Positions 50,993 through 58,755 of a stretch of 64,000 nucleotides of DNA are shown one piece after another. Under the pieces are notes generated by a model, which saw only the letters and a list, made by a program, of their open reading frames with translations, had not been told where the DNA came from and did not search any database. A program made the translations under genes and the position numbers. The stretch spans positions 1 through 64,000 of the forward strand of contig JBLWWH010000001.1 in the NCBI GenBank assembly GCA_048268105.1. The letters are read 5' to 3'. How positions within the stretch are numbered: the first letter of the stretch is position 1; each line of letters opens with the position of its first letter. The DNA is from Profundicola sp048268105. Its GTDB lineage: Bacteria > Bacteroidota > Bacteroidia > Flavobacteriales > Weeksellaceae.

Positions 50993-51762
50993 TGAAGAAA
51001 GGAGTAATTTTATTCTGTATTTTAATTGGCGTTCAATTTTCTTATACACAAGAAGCATTAACACCATTCAACGATTATTGGCGCATTGGTGTAACAGGCA
51101 TGTATCGTACCTATGCGGCTTCAAACGAATCCAACGCTTTAGACTTTAAAATAGAGAATATAAATGTACCATCTTATGGTTTAAAGTATAATTTCTATCA
51201 ATTTAAGAATTATAATATGAGTGCCTCCTTACAACACTATCGATATTCTGAAAATTATAAATTTAATCTAAAAGCAGAAGATTTTCCAGGAGGATATGAA
51301 TTGCAATTTCATGACACTTATAGATATAATCAGTTAGAACTTATGAACTTTAACCTAATGATTGACAGGTATTTTAACTTAAAAAATCATTATTTGGTAG
51401 TGGGTGTTGGGCCAGAAGTTAGATTGTTACAAAGTTTTCGTCATTATACTGCTACAAGTTATTCAAATGGTATTCAAACTGACGATGAAGTAACTGTTTT
51501 GTCAACAAATTCGGATTCAGAAAAGGATGTAAATATTGGTATAAGAGCAGATGCAGGTATTGGATTGGCTTCTAATATTGGTTTGTTTGAGTTTAGGTTG
51601 CATGGGCATTTGGGCTTTACAAAATTTATAAAAGGTACAGCCACGGTAGATAATTTGCTTGTAAACCCATCTTCTGTAACAGGTTTTTCTGTGAGTGGTA
51701 ATTATATTGGCGTTGGCATGTCTTATTTCCCTAAGAGAAAAGAGAAAAAAGTACGCGAGTAA
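50992..51762 (+). CDS. Outer-membrane beta-barrel protein
   Basis: This 256-residue protein has a signal peptide (KKGVILFCILIGVQFSYTQ) and alternating strands with frequent Tyr and Phe (YGLKYNFYQFKNYNMSASLQHYRYS, NYIGVGMSYFPKRK near the C-terminus), as expected for a barrel of about 10 to 12 strands. No plug or TonB box was seen. It follows the G-tract leader ORF and would be the target of any slippage control. The ligand is unknown. Confidence 0.8.
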   Translation: MKKGVILFCILIGVQFSYTQEALTPFNDYWRIGVTGMYRTYAASNESNALDFKIENINVPSYGLKYNFYQFKNYNMSASLQHYRYSENYKFNLKAEDFPGGYELQFHDTYRYNQLELMNFNLMIDRYFNLKNHYLVVGVGPEVRLLQSFRHYTATSYSNGIQTDDEVTVLSTNSDSEKDVNIGIRADAGIGLASNIGLFEFRLHGHLGFTKFIKGTATVDNLLVNPSSVTGFSVSGNYIGVGMSYFPKRKEKKVRE

Positions 51763-51792
51763 TCATAAAAATTAAACTTACATTTTCAATTC

Positions 51793-51836
51793 AAAACTGT
51801 CCATTACTCTTTTGCGGTGGGCAGTTTCTTATTTTC
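51793..51836. terminator. Terminator between convergent OMP and HTTM genes
   Basis: AAACTGTCCA (51794-51803) pairs with TGGGCAGTTT (51818-51827, one G-U), followed by CTTATTTT. On the minus strand the stem is followed by TTTG. Confidence 0.75.
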
Positions 51837-53199
51837 TAAGCGTTTCCGACTTTTGATAATAATCTAACGGCGAAGGCAAAATCCATTCTTGATGACCAAA
51901 ATAGCTCCATTTTGTATTAGCTAAATCAACTTCGGGATCAATAAAGTCGAAGAAAGGCCCATCATTGACTCTAACCTGAGAATTACGGTAGTAGACCTTA
52001 ACAGAGTCGATTCCTTGCTCTTGGTATGTAGTCTTCAAAATTTGAGCAAATTGCCAAATCATATCTGGTTTTGTTTTTACGCTGTTCATTTGATGATTGG
52101 ATAGATATTTCATGAGATTTTCATGCACCTCTTTTCCATCGGGTAACTGAGTTACAAAGTATCCTTTTCCTAATTTACTACGAAGCATCATACGCCAAGC
52201 CATTCTGTGTCCCTCTTCTGTCCAAGTTACATCGTCTTCTATCAAATGATGTCTTAGGGGTAAATAAATTTGAAACAAAGTAAAAATTGCTAGAAACCAT
52301 AAAACCAATCTTTTTCTTAGCATCGAAACCTGTACCCTTTCGTCCATAACGTTTCGAGACTTAAATGGCAGGAAAACTTCTTTAATCGTTTTATTATCGA
52401 AGAAGAAAATACAAAGTGCTAGGGCGAAATAGGGGAAAATCCCTATTTGAAGTGTAATTGAATTAAATAAATGGAATAAAACTGCTGCAGCAAAAGCAAT
52501 CTTTCTGGTAGGTTTAAATAGCAATAAGGGAACGATTAAAAAATCGAATCCAATTCCTGCAAAAGAAAGAAACTGTGCTAAATCTTTACTTCTTAAAAAC
52601 TCTGAAAACACATTCTGTCCAAATTTTCCCTCAAACCATTGTGCGCTATGCGACAATCTGAGTGGCAAGAAATGATTATTTAGCCATCCGGGGGTAAGTT
52701 TAGCTATGGCTGCAAAAATATAAACACAGCTGATTAGAATTTGAAATATGATATAGTTCCATCTAGCAACTGATTGAGAGCGAACCTTTGAGTTCATACT
52801 TGAATCTAAAGATAAAAAGTTATTGGCTGGCATCCAAATCATTAGAAAACTCACCAACATCATTAAATAGTAATGATTATTATAGTGTGATTTTTGCATG
52901 AAATAGGTCAAACTCCACAGTAAGAAGAACAGCATGATAGCTGTACGATAAAAAGCACCAAGCATGATGAGAAGTCCTAGAAATCCCATGATACCATAGA
53001 CAGCATACATAGTCTCTCCAACCAATATTTGTGTCCAATCAAATCCAATAAAATTAATGGTGAATTGAACATCAACAAATGTTTCTTTCACCCATCCCGT
53101 TGCGATAGCTCCCCAACACTCTAGCATAATTAGTAAACCGAAAAATACTCGGAATACAATCAGCTTAGAATTATCGACTTTTTCAAAAAGAACATTCAT
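51829..53199 (-). CDS. HTTM-domain membrane protein
   Basis: This 456-residue protein has about eight membrane helices in its first 310 residues, with SKLIVFRVFFGLLIMLECWG, WNYIIFQILISCVYIFAAIAKLTPGWL and VPLLLFKPTRKIAFAAAVLFHLFNSITLQIG. These match the HTTM (vitamin K-dependent gamma-carboxylase-like) family. The C-terminal part is soluble. Bacterial members have no settled role and may lack carboxylase activity. Confidence 0.88.
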   Translation of the reverse strand: MNVLFEKVDNSKLIVFRVFFGLLIMLECWGAIATGWVKETFVDVQFTINFIGFDWTQILVGETMYAVYGIMGFLGLLIMLGAFYRTAIMLFFLLWSLTYFMQKSHYNNHYYLMMLVSFLMIWMPANNFLSLDSSMNSKVRSQSVARWNYIIFQILISCVYIFAAIAKLTPGWLNNHFLPLRLSHSAQWFEGKFGQNVFSEFLRSKDLAQFLSFAGIGFDFLIVPLLLFKPTRKIAFAAAVLFHLFNSITLQIGIFPYFALALCIFFFDNKTIKEVFLPFKSRNVMDERVQVSMLRKRLVLWFLAIFTLFQIYLPLRHHLIEDDVTWTEEGHRMAWRMMLRSKLGKGYFVTQLPDGKEVHENLMKYLSNHQMNSVKTKPDMIWQFAQILKTTYQEQGIDSVKVYYRNSQVRVNDGPFFDFIDPEVDLANTKWSYFGHQEWILPSPLDYYQKSETLRK

Positions 53200-53200
53200 A

Positions 53201-53240
53201 AATGAAAAAACACTTTCCTACAAAAGTAGGAAAGTGTTTT
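53201..53240 (-). terminator. Terminator after the PorT-like gene
   Basis: AAAACACTTTCCTAC and GTAGGAAAGTGTTTT form a perfect 15-bp stem with a 4-nt loop, followed on the minus strand by a T-run. It lies just upstream of the HTTM start. Confidence 0.9.
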
Positions 53241-53263
53241 ATATATTCTTGTCTTATTATTAA

Positions 53264-53845
53264 TTAGAATCTGTAACCTATACTAAAATGAAGGTTGGAA
53301 GTTCTATTTTTTCTGTCTTTAACTTGCATTTCTTCTACTGCATCTGTAAATCCATATAAATATCTAACTTCAAATTCCCATTTTCTTAAATAGGAAAATC
53401 CAACACCTAATAAAGCTCCTACGTCCAGCGTGTTATACTCGTCATCATTGTAAATAGTATGTACTTGATCTTTAACATTTTCACTAATTAAAAACCCGAC
53501 TTGCGGACCAATTATTCCATAAAATTCTGTGTCTTGTTCAGAAAAATATGGTTTGAACAGTAATGGTACATTGATATAATCCAATTGGTATACTTCATTG
53601 ATATTTTCATCTTCATTTTTTTCTCCTTGTTGAGAATATAAAAGCTCTGGTTGAAAATAGAACTGATTATTTTGCCCGATGGGAATAGTAGCAAATCCAC
53701 CTATATGAAACCCATATCTAGAACCTGAGTCATCGTGGATATCTTTTAAATTTGTGATATTTAATCCTGCTTTGGCTCCATAAGTTATTTGTGCATAACT
53801 AATAGTGGATACGATTAAGATTAAACTTAATAATAATTTTTTCAT
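53264..53845 (-). CDS. PorT-like outer-membrane beta-barrel protein
   Basis: This 193-residue protein has a signal peptide (KKLLLSLILIVSTISYAQ) and an eight-strand-type barrel pattern (ITYGAKAGLNITNL, YGFHIGGFATIPI, FYFQPELLYSQQG, EFEVRYLYGFTDAV, HFSIGYRF). This fits the PorT/OMP_b-brl_2 group common in Bacteroidota. It begins 12 bp after the sucD stop codon and shares its transcript. Function in secretion is only suggested by family. Confidence 0.85.
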   Translation of the reverse strand: MKKLLLSLILIVSTISYAQITYGAKAGLNITNLKDIHDDSGSRYGFHIGGFATIPIGQNNQFYFQPELLYSQQGEKNEDENINEVYQLDYINVPLLFKPYFSEQDTEFYGIIGPQVGFLISENVKDQVHTIYNDDEYNTLDVGALLGVGFSYLRKWEFEVRYLYGFTDAVEEMQVKDRKNRTSNLHFSIGYRF

Positions 53846-53857
53846 TATTTGTTATTT

Positions 53858-54730
53858 TTATCCTAGAACCTCGGCAACTTTTGCTCCAATTTTGGCGGGT
53901 GATTCCACAACGTGAATTCCACATTCTGACATAATTGCCATTTTAGCTTGAGCTGTATCATCTTTACCTCCTACAATCGCACCTGCATGCCCCATGGTTC
54001 TTCCTTTGGGAGCTGTTTGCCCTGCGATAAATCCTACTACTGGTTTTTTATTACCTGTTTCTTTAATCCAACGAGCTGCATCAGCCTCTAATTGACCTCC
54101 AATCTCACCAATCATAACGATACATTCTGTTTCGTCATCATTCATAAATAGCTCAATAGCTTCTTTGGTTGTAGTTCCAATAATTGGGTCTCCACCAATA
54201 CCAATAGCTGTTGATATTCCGTATCCAGCTTTCACTACCTGATCAGCTGCTTCGTATGTTAAAGTTCCTGATTTAGAAACGATACCTACTTTACCTTTTT
54301 TGAAGATAAAACCTGGCATAATACCAACTTTAGCTTCTTCTGGAGTGATTACACCTGGACAGTTTGGCCCGATTAACGTACAATCTCTTGCATCGATATA
54401 CGCTTGAACGTTCACCATATCAGCGACAGGAATACCTTCTGTAATTGCAATGATAACTTTGATTCCTGCATCAGCAGCCTCCATAATTGCATCAGCTGCG
54501 AAAGCTGGCGGAACGAAAATAATACTTACATCTGCTCCTGCTTGTTCTACAGCATCTTTCACTGTATTAAAAACAGGTCTACCTAAATGCTCTTGACCTC
54601 CTTTTCCTGGAGTTACACCACCAACTACGTTGGTACCATATTCGATCATTTGTTCTGCATGGAAAGTTCCTTCGTTTCCGGTAAATCCTTGTACAATTAT
54701 TTTAGAGTTTTTGTTCACAAGTACTGACAT
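53858..54730 (-). CDS. sucD: Succinyl-CoA synthetase subunit alpha
   Basis: This 290-residue enzyme subunit binds CoA and carries the phosphohistidine of the TCA-cycle succinyl-CoA synthetase. The CoA-binding N-terminus (KIIVQGFTGNEGTFHAEQMIEYG), GPNCPGVITPEEAKVGIMPG and the active-site His248 in RTMGHAGAIVGG are present. The ATG at 54730 is used, since the in-frame TTG at 54757 overlaps the promoter. The beta subunit gene is not adjacent. Confidence 0.97.
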   Translation of the reverse strand: MSVLVNKNSKIIVQGFTGNEGTFHAEQMIEYGTNVVGGVTPGKGGQEHLGRPVFNTVKDAVEQAGADVSIIFVPPAFAADAIMEAADAGIKVIIAITEGIPVADMVNVQAYIDARDCTLIGPNCPGVITPEEAKVGIMPGFIFKKGKVGIVSKSGTLTYEAADQVVKAGYGISTAIGIGGDPIIGTTTKEAIELFMNDDETECIVMIGEIGGQLEADAARWIKETGNKKPVVGFIAGQTAPKGRTMGHAGAIVGGKDDTAQAKMAIMSECGIHVVESPAKIGAKVAEVLG

Positions 54731-54754
54731 CCTATTGTGTTTTTTTAGTTTGAG

Positions 54755-54762
54755 CAAAGATA
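54755..54762 (-). promoter_or_regulatory. -7 element for sucD
   Basis: The minus strand reads TATCTTTG, a perfect TAnnTTTG, 24 bp before the ATG at 54730. Confidence 0.6.
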
Positions 54763-54909
54763 ATTGATTACTTCGATGTATAAAATAGAAATTGATAAAA
54801 TATACTTATTCTATTGATGTTTAGCCTAAAGTCTGCTGAATCATAGGATTTGAACCCTCCTTTTATTGAAGTATATCATGTTTTTTATAATTCCATCATT
54901 TTTTATAGA

Positions 54910-55620
54910 TTAATGACAGCAACTTTCAGCCTCAATCGTTAATGCTTCAGCAGGTGGTGATAGATATGGTATTCCCAGTTCCAAACCGCGAAGTATAAAT
55001 AATACACCAATAAAAATGGTGATAATGGGTATGAAATTTAAAATTTTATTTCGAACGCCTACACTCACAACGGATCCAAAAAGTACGGCTAAGAACATTA
55101 ATGGGATTGTTCCTAAACCAAATAAAGCCATGAATAAAGCACTACCTAAGACATCTCCTACTCCAAGTGCTGCGGCCAATGCAATATAAACCATTCCACA
55201 GGGTAGTAATCCATTTAGAATTCCGGTAATATAAAGCGAACTATAATCTTTTCTTCTGATGAAACTTCCTAAACTTGATTTAAGTTTAATCAACCATCTC
55301 CCGATAAATTTATTACTTGTGCCTGTACTCAGGTTTTTAGGCATTAAAACCATCGCAATCATCATAACCCCTACGATAATACTCAGATACTTCTGAAAAC
55401 CTGCAAACGAAATTCCTTGTCCTATAAATCCGAGAATTGCTCCTAAAGTTGCATAAGTTGTAACACGACCTAATTGATAGGTAAGATTTTTAAGCGTAAA
55501 ATTAAACTTATTTTCTCCTCCAAGTCCCAAAGAAAATGCAATGGGCCCACACATACCAAGACAGTGCAAACTTGTCCCAAGTCCTAGGCCTAAGGCTGCA
55601 ATTGCTAAGGCATATTCCAT
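54910..55620 (-). CDS. SafE/TauE-like membrane protein of the cbb3 operon
   Basis: This 236-residue membrane protein has about six helices, with GLGLGTSLHCLGMCGPIAFSLG and GILNGLLPCGMVYIALAAALGVGDVLGSALFMALFGLGTIPLM. These mark the cytochrome-biogenesis/sulfite-exporter-like family often placed last in cbb3 operons. Conserved Cys and His in the LHCLGMCGP and LPCG motifs suggest copper or thiol handling in oxidase assembly. Its start overlaps fixH by 16 bp. The C-terminus ends with CCH, a possible metal site. Confidence 0.88.
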   Translation of the reverse strand: MEYALAIAALGLGLGTSLHCLGMCGPIAFSLGLGGENKFNFTLKNLTYQLGRVTTYATLGAILGFIGQGISFAGFQKYLSIIVGVMMIAMVLMPKNLSTGTSNKFIGRWLIKLKSSLGSFIRRKDYSSLYITGILNGLLPCGMVYIALAAALGVGDVLGSALFMALFGLGTIPLMFLAVLFGSVVSVGVRNKILNFIPIITIFIGVLFILRGLELGIPYLSPPAEALTIEAESCCH

Positions 55621-56057
55621 TTTAATGTTTTTTCTGTTATATAAGGTTTACCATCCTGATACCATGTTAACTCCATATCATATTCTCCATCTTTTAATCT
55701 TACAGCTGGAATCAAAATGCTATTTCTGTTGTTTAGATTTAATGGTAAAATTATATCATTTGCTTTATGAGCACCACGCATCAAGTAGACTTGACCACTA
55801 TCTGGAACAATTGCTACAGGAAATTGAATATTATATCCATTCGCTTGTTCTATAACTTCTGGCTTGGCATCTAAACTTTTGGCTCGGTTTCTAGCATCAA
55901 TCTTTTCCTCTTGAAATACAAGCGATTCTTCATAGTATTCTTCGCTAATTAAATCTCCTGTATCATCCGCTAGGAAAATCAAGCTGAGAATGAAAATCAT
56001 AAATGAACCAAGTCCAAGAGCAATTCCATGCCCCCAATCGAATTTAAATTTACTCAC
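55605..56057 (-). CDS. ccoH: FixH/CcoH cbb3 assembly protein
   Basis: This 150-residue protein has one N-terminal membrane helix (about residues 11-29) and a periplasmic FixH domain with SEEYYEESLVFQEEKIDARNRAKSL and KDGEYDMELTWYQDGKPYITEK. CcoH is needed for cbb3 oxidase assembly or stability. The start codon is GTG. It follows ccoG with a 6-bp gap and overlaps the next gene by 16 bp. Confidence 0.93.
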   Translation of the reverse strand: MSKFKFDWGHGIALGLGSFMIFILSLIFLADDTGDLISEEYYEESLVFQEEKIDARNRAKSLDAKPEVIEQANGYNIQFPVAIVPDSGQVYLMRGAHKANDIILPLNLNNRNSILIPAVRLKDGEYDMELTWYQDGKPYITEKTLKWNMP

Positions 56058-56063
56058 TTTATA

Positions 56064-57512
56064 TTATTTAAATGGAGCTGCAAAGCTAGTGGTATATTTA
56101 TCGATAACCTTATTATCTTCATTTAAAACTTCGATTTCTATTTTCTCTTTATAAGATGAAATATCATCTTTAGGAATCGAAATTATCGCCTTACCTTCAA
56201 TTAGCTGTCCTGATTGAATAATAATAGGCGTTGGAAGACCTACTAGTTCTATTATTCCATTCGGATGAGACTTCAACTTAAAGTGCATTTGCTCAATATT
56301 CTTTGTTTTATTTTCGAGCATAAATTGGAATTCATTCGTAATAATCGTTTCATTAATTACTTTGAAGTCAGTCCCTGGCTCTCGTAAGAATTTAGAATTA
56401 ACATCTGAACGAATGAATAAGAACGAGGTTAAAACTCCCATTAAAATCACAAGAATAGCTGTATATGCTATCATTCGAGGAGTGAATTTAAACTCTTTTC
56501 CTTCTGCAATATTTTCTTCTGAAGCATAACGGATTAATCCAGTTGGTAAGTTAATTTTGGTCATTACTTCATCACAAGCGTCAATACAAGCTGTACAATT
56601 CACACATTCTAATTGAGTACCGTTTCTAATATCGATACCTGTAGGACATACCACCACACAATTGTTACAATCGATACAATCTCCCACACCTTCTGCTTCT
56701 CTATCTTGTCCTCTTTTGAACCTTGCCCTACCTTCGGTTCTTTCACCTCTTTTGTAATCGTAAGCAACAATAATTGTTTTTCTATCAATTAAAACACCTT
56801 GGAATCTACCATAAGGACAAACTAAAACACAAGCTTGTTCTCTAAACCATGTAAATACAAAATAAAATATTCCAGTAAAAATTAGCAAGCCAGCAAAAGT
56901 ACTAAGGTGCTCAAGAGGTCCTTCCACTACCAATTCTTTTAAAGCATCAATACCAATAATCCATGCGAAAAGAATGTTAGCAATAATGAAGGAAATTATG
57001 ACATAAATCGTCCATTTTAGTAAACGTTTTCTAATCTTCTCTTCATTCCATTCTTGATTGGCCAGTTTCATTTGTTTATTACGGTCTCCATCAATCCAAA
57101 ATTCAATCCGACGGAAAACCATTTCTAAGAAAATAGTTTGAGGGCAAATCCAGCCACAAAATATTCTACCATAGACTACGGTAAAGAGAATAATGAACAC
57201 CATAGAGGTAACCATACCTATGGCAAAAATTGCAAAATCTGATGTAAAGAATGGATAACTAAATATATAGTACTCACTCTTAATTACGTCAAACTTAAAT
57301 AAAGGATTACCACCTATTTTGATAAAAGGCGTAATGATTAAAAATGCTAATAATAAATAGGCAACGATGCTCCTATAGTTGAAATATTTACCTGATGGTT
57401 TTTTTGCAAAAACCCATTTTCTATTTCCCGATCTATCAGCCGTTCCAATTGTATTCCTAAAGCTATTTATTTCTTCTTCTAATAACTTGTCTTTATCTTC
57501 ATTCTCACTCAT
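56064..57512 (-). CDS. ccoG: CcoG/FixG polyferredoxin
   Basis: This 482-residue protein has several membrane helices, iron-sulfur motifs and a C-terminal FixG Ig-like domain. Cys clusters occur in CGWICPQTIF, CVLVCPYGRFQG, CIDCNNCVVVCPTGIDIR and CVNCTACIDACDEVM. CcoG takes part in copper reduction for cbb3 oxidase maturation. It lies 101 bp after ccoP, separated by a hairpin. Confidence 0.96.
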   Translation of the reverse strand: MSENEDKDKLLEEEINSFRNTIGTADRSGNRKWVFAKKPSGKYFNYRSIVAYLLLAFLIITPFIKIGGNPLFKFDVIKSEYYIFSYPFFTSDFAIFAIGMVTSMVFIILFTVVYGRIFCGWICPQTIFLEMVFRRIEFWIDGDRNKQMKLANQEWNEEKIRKRLLKWTIYVIISFIIANILFAWIIGIDALKELVVEGPLEHLSTFAGLLIFTGIFYFVFTWFREQACVLVCPYGRFQGVLIDRKTIIVAYDYKRGERTEGRARFKRGQDREAEGVGDCIDCNNCVVVCPTGIDIRNGTQLECVNCTACIDACDEVMTKINLPTGLIRYASEENIAEGKEFKFTPRMIAYTAILVILMGVLTSFLFIRSDVNSKFLREPGTDFKVINETIITNEFQFMLENKTKNIEQMHFKLKSHPNGIIELVGLPTPIIIQSGQLIEGKAIISIPKDDISSYKEKIEIEVLNEDNKVIDKYTTSFAAPFK

Positions 57513-57554
57513 ATCTTAAGCTTTAAAAACGTATTAAAATTAAATTTCTTTTAA

Positions 57555-57583
57555 GCAGAAAAGTGTAACCGAAGTTACACTTT
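57555..57583 (-). terminator. Hairpin between ccoP and ccoG
   Basis: AAAGTGTAAC and GTTACACTTT form a perfect 10-bp stem around a 4-nt loop (CGAA on the plus strand). On the minus strand the tail is TTTTCTGCTT, so termination may be partial and oxidase structural genes could exceed the assembly genes in level. Confidence 0.7.
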
Positions 57584-57613
57584 TTTTATATGTTTTATAT
57601 GTTTCTCAATAAA

Positions 57614-58552
57614 TTATTGGCGTTTCCATGCATCTACTACTTCACCTTGTGGCGCTAATCCGCCCTCTGCTCCAGTAATAACTGGTTTTTCTTGGTTTAA
57701 TTGATAAACATAAGCGGCGACATCTTGAATGTCTAGACCTGTAAGTTGATTGGTTTGTCCAAAAGCCTGCATCGCAGGGTTGTTTGGAGAACCATCATAC
57801 ACCATGGAATAAATGTTTCTATACAAATCTGTATCGATTTCGTTAATCCAATATTCATCTGTTAGGTTTGGACCTGCTGCTCCAGAACCATCTGCCATGT
57901 GACATGTAGCACATAAATTCACAAAAATCTCTTCTCCATGCTCAACAGAAGCGTTTGCCATCTCAGCCTGATCAACGTTTATATCATTAGCTTTAACCCA
58001 TGCCGCAAATTGTGTTTCTAGCTGAGCAGTTTCAACTTCATATTCTACATATGGGTGAGCAAAGTCGGTTGTGAAATAAGCTGTAATATAAACAACACAA
58101 TAAATACAACCTAAATAAAACATCGCAACCCACCATTGAGGCAATGCATTATCTAACTCTAAAATACCATCGAAACCATGATCTAAGATAATTTCTTCCT
58201 CTTCTTCGTCTGATTGCTTTTGAGCACTACTTTGGATTAATCTTTTGATGTATCCCATTTTAGAAGCCTCCAAGTATTTGGCTTGCTCAGCTGCAGATAA
58301 CTTCGCGAACTTTTTACGCTCAACAACTTTATTAATACCATCTACTACTAATAACATTAATAGCGCTAAGATTAAGACAACCCAAACAACCCAATATGAT
58401 AAAACATGAGTTAATTGATGCCAAGCATTTGGAATAATGTGTTTAAGTCCGTTTTGTGGAATAAAATCCGTTGGTATCACCATCATAAACGCCGCTAAAA
58501 TAATTAGCAAGGTTAATGGAATAAAAATCGAGCCCGGTGTACGCTGTTTCAT
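57614..58552 (-). CDS. ccoP: cbb3 oxidase subunit CcoP (one heme site)
   Basis: This 312-residue protein has two membrane segments (about 10-27 and 52-72), a charged linker, a third hydrophobic segment (about 141-160) and one periplasmic cytochrome c domain with CATCH at 214-218 and NPAMQAFG near the Met ligand. CcoP of proteobacteria has two CxxCH sites; only one is present here. It passes electrons to CcoO and the catalytic subunit. Confidence 0.95.
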   Translation of the reverse strand: MKQRTPGSIFIPLTLLIILAAFMMVIPTDFIPQNGLKHIIPNAWHQLTHVLSYWVVWVVLILALLMLLVVDGINKVVERKKFAKLSAAEQAKYLEASKMGYIKRLIQSSAQKQSDEEEEEIILDHGFDGILELDNALPQWWVAMFYLGCIYCVVYITAYFTTDFAHPYVEYEVETAQLETQFAAWVKANDINVDQAEMANASVEHGEEIFVNLCATCHMADGSGAAGPNLTDEYWINEIDTDLYRNIYSMVYDGSPNNPAMQAFGQTNQLTGLDIQDVAAYVYQLNQEKPVITGAEGGLAPQGEVVDAWKRQ

Positions 58553-58570
58553 GATTCGTGATTTTTTATT

Positions 58571-58753
58571 TTAGAACAATGGATCTTCATCATCTAATGG
58601 AAGCTCCGAAGTTTCTTTGTAATGATTTTTTGGTTTATTTAAAACTACATATACTAATCCGACAAAAAAGAGCACAGAGGCAATCAGGATGATAGTCTGA
58701 ATAAGATCCGCATGTTCGAATTGCCAAAAATGTTCTTTAAAGTACTTTAGCAT
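58571..58753 (-). CDS. ccoQ: cbb3 oxidase subunit CcoQ
   Basis: This 60-residue protein has one membrane helix (about 18-40) and a short acidic tail (SELPLDDEDPLF). Its position between the fused ccoNO and ccoP genes and its layout identify it as CcoQ, which stabilises the oxidase. Confidence 0.88.
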   Translation of the reverse strand: MLKYFKEHFWQFEHADLIQTIILIASVLFFVGLVYVVLNKPKNHYKETSELPLDDEDPLF

Positions 58754-58755
58754 AA

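Noticed and set aside
50940..51149. 69-codon ORF overlapping the OMP gene in another frame
   Set aside because: It is mostly inside the OMP gene and has no family features. It matters only as a possible exit frame if the G tract slips.
54835..54875. Piece resembling a tRNA T-arm (GGGTTCAAATCC on the minus strand)
   Set aside because: The arms do not pair (GAGGG against CCTAT) and no acceptor, D or anticodon stems are nearby.
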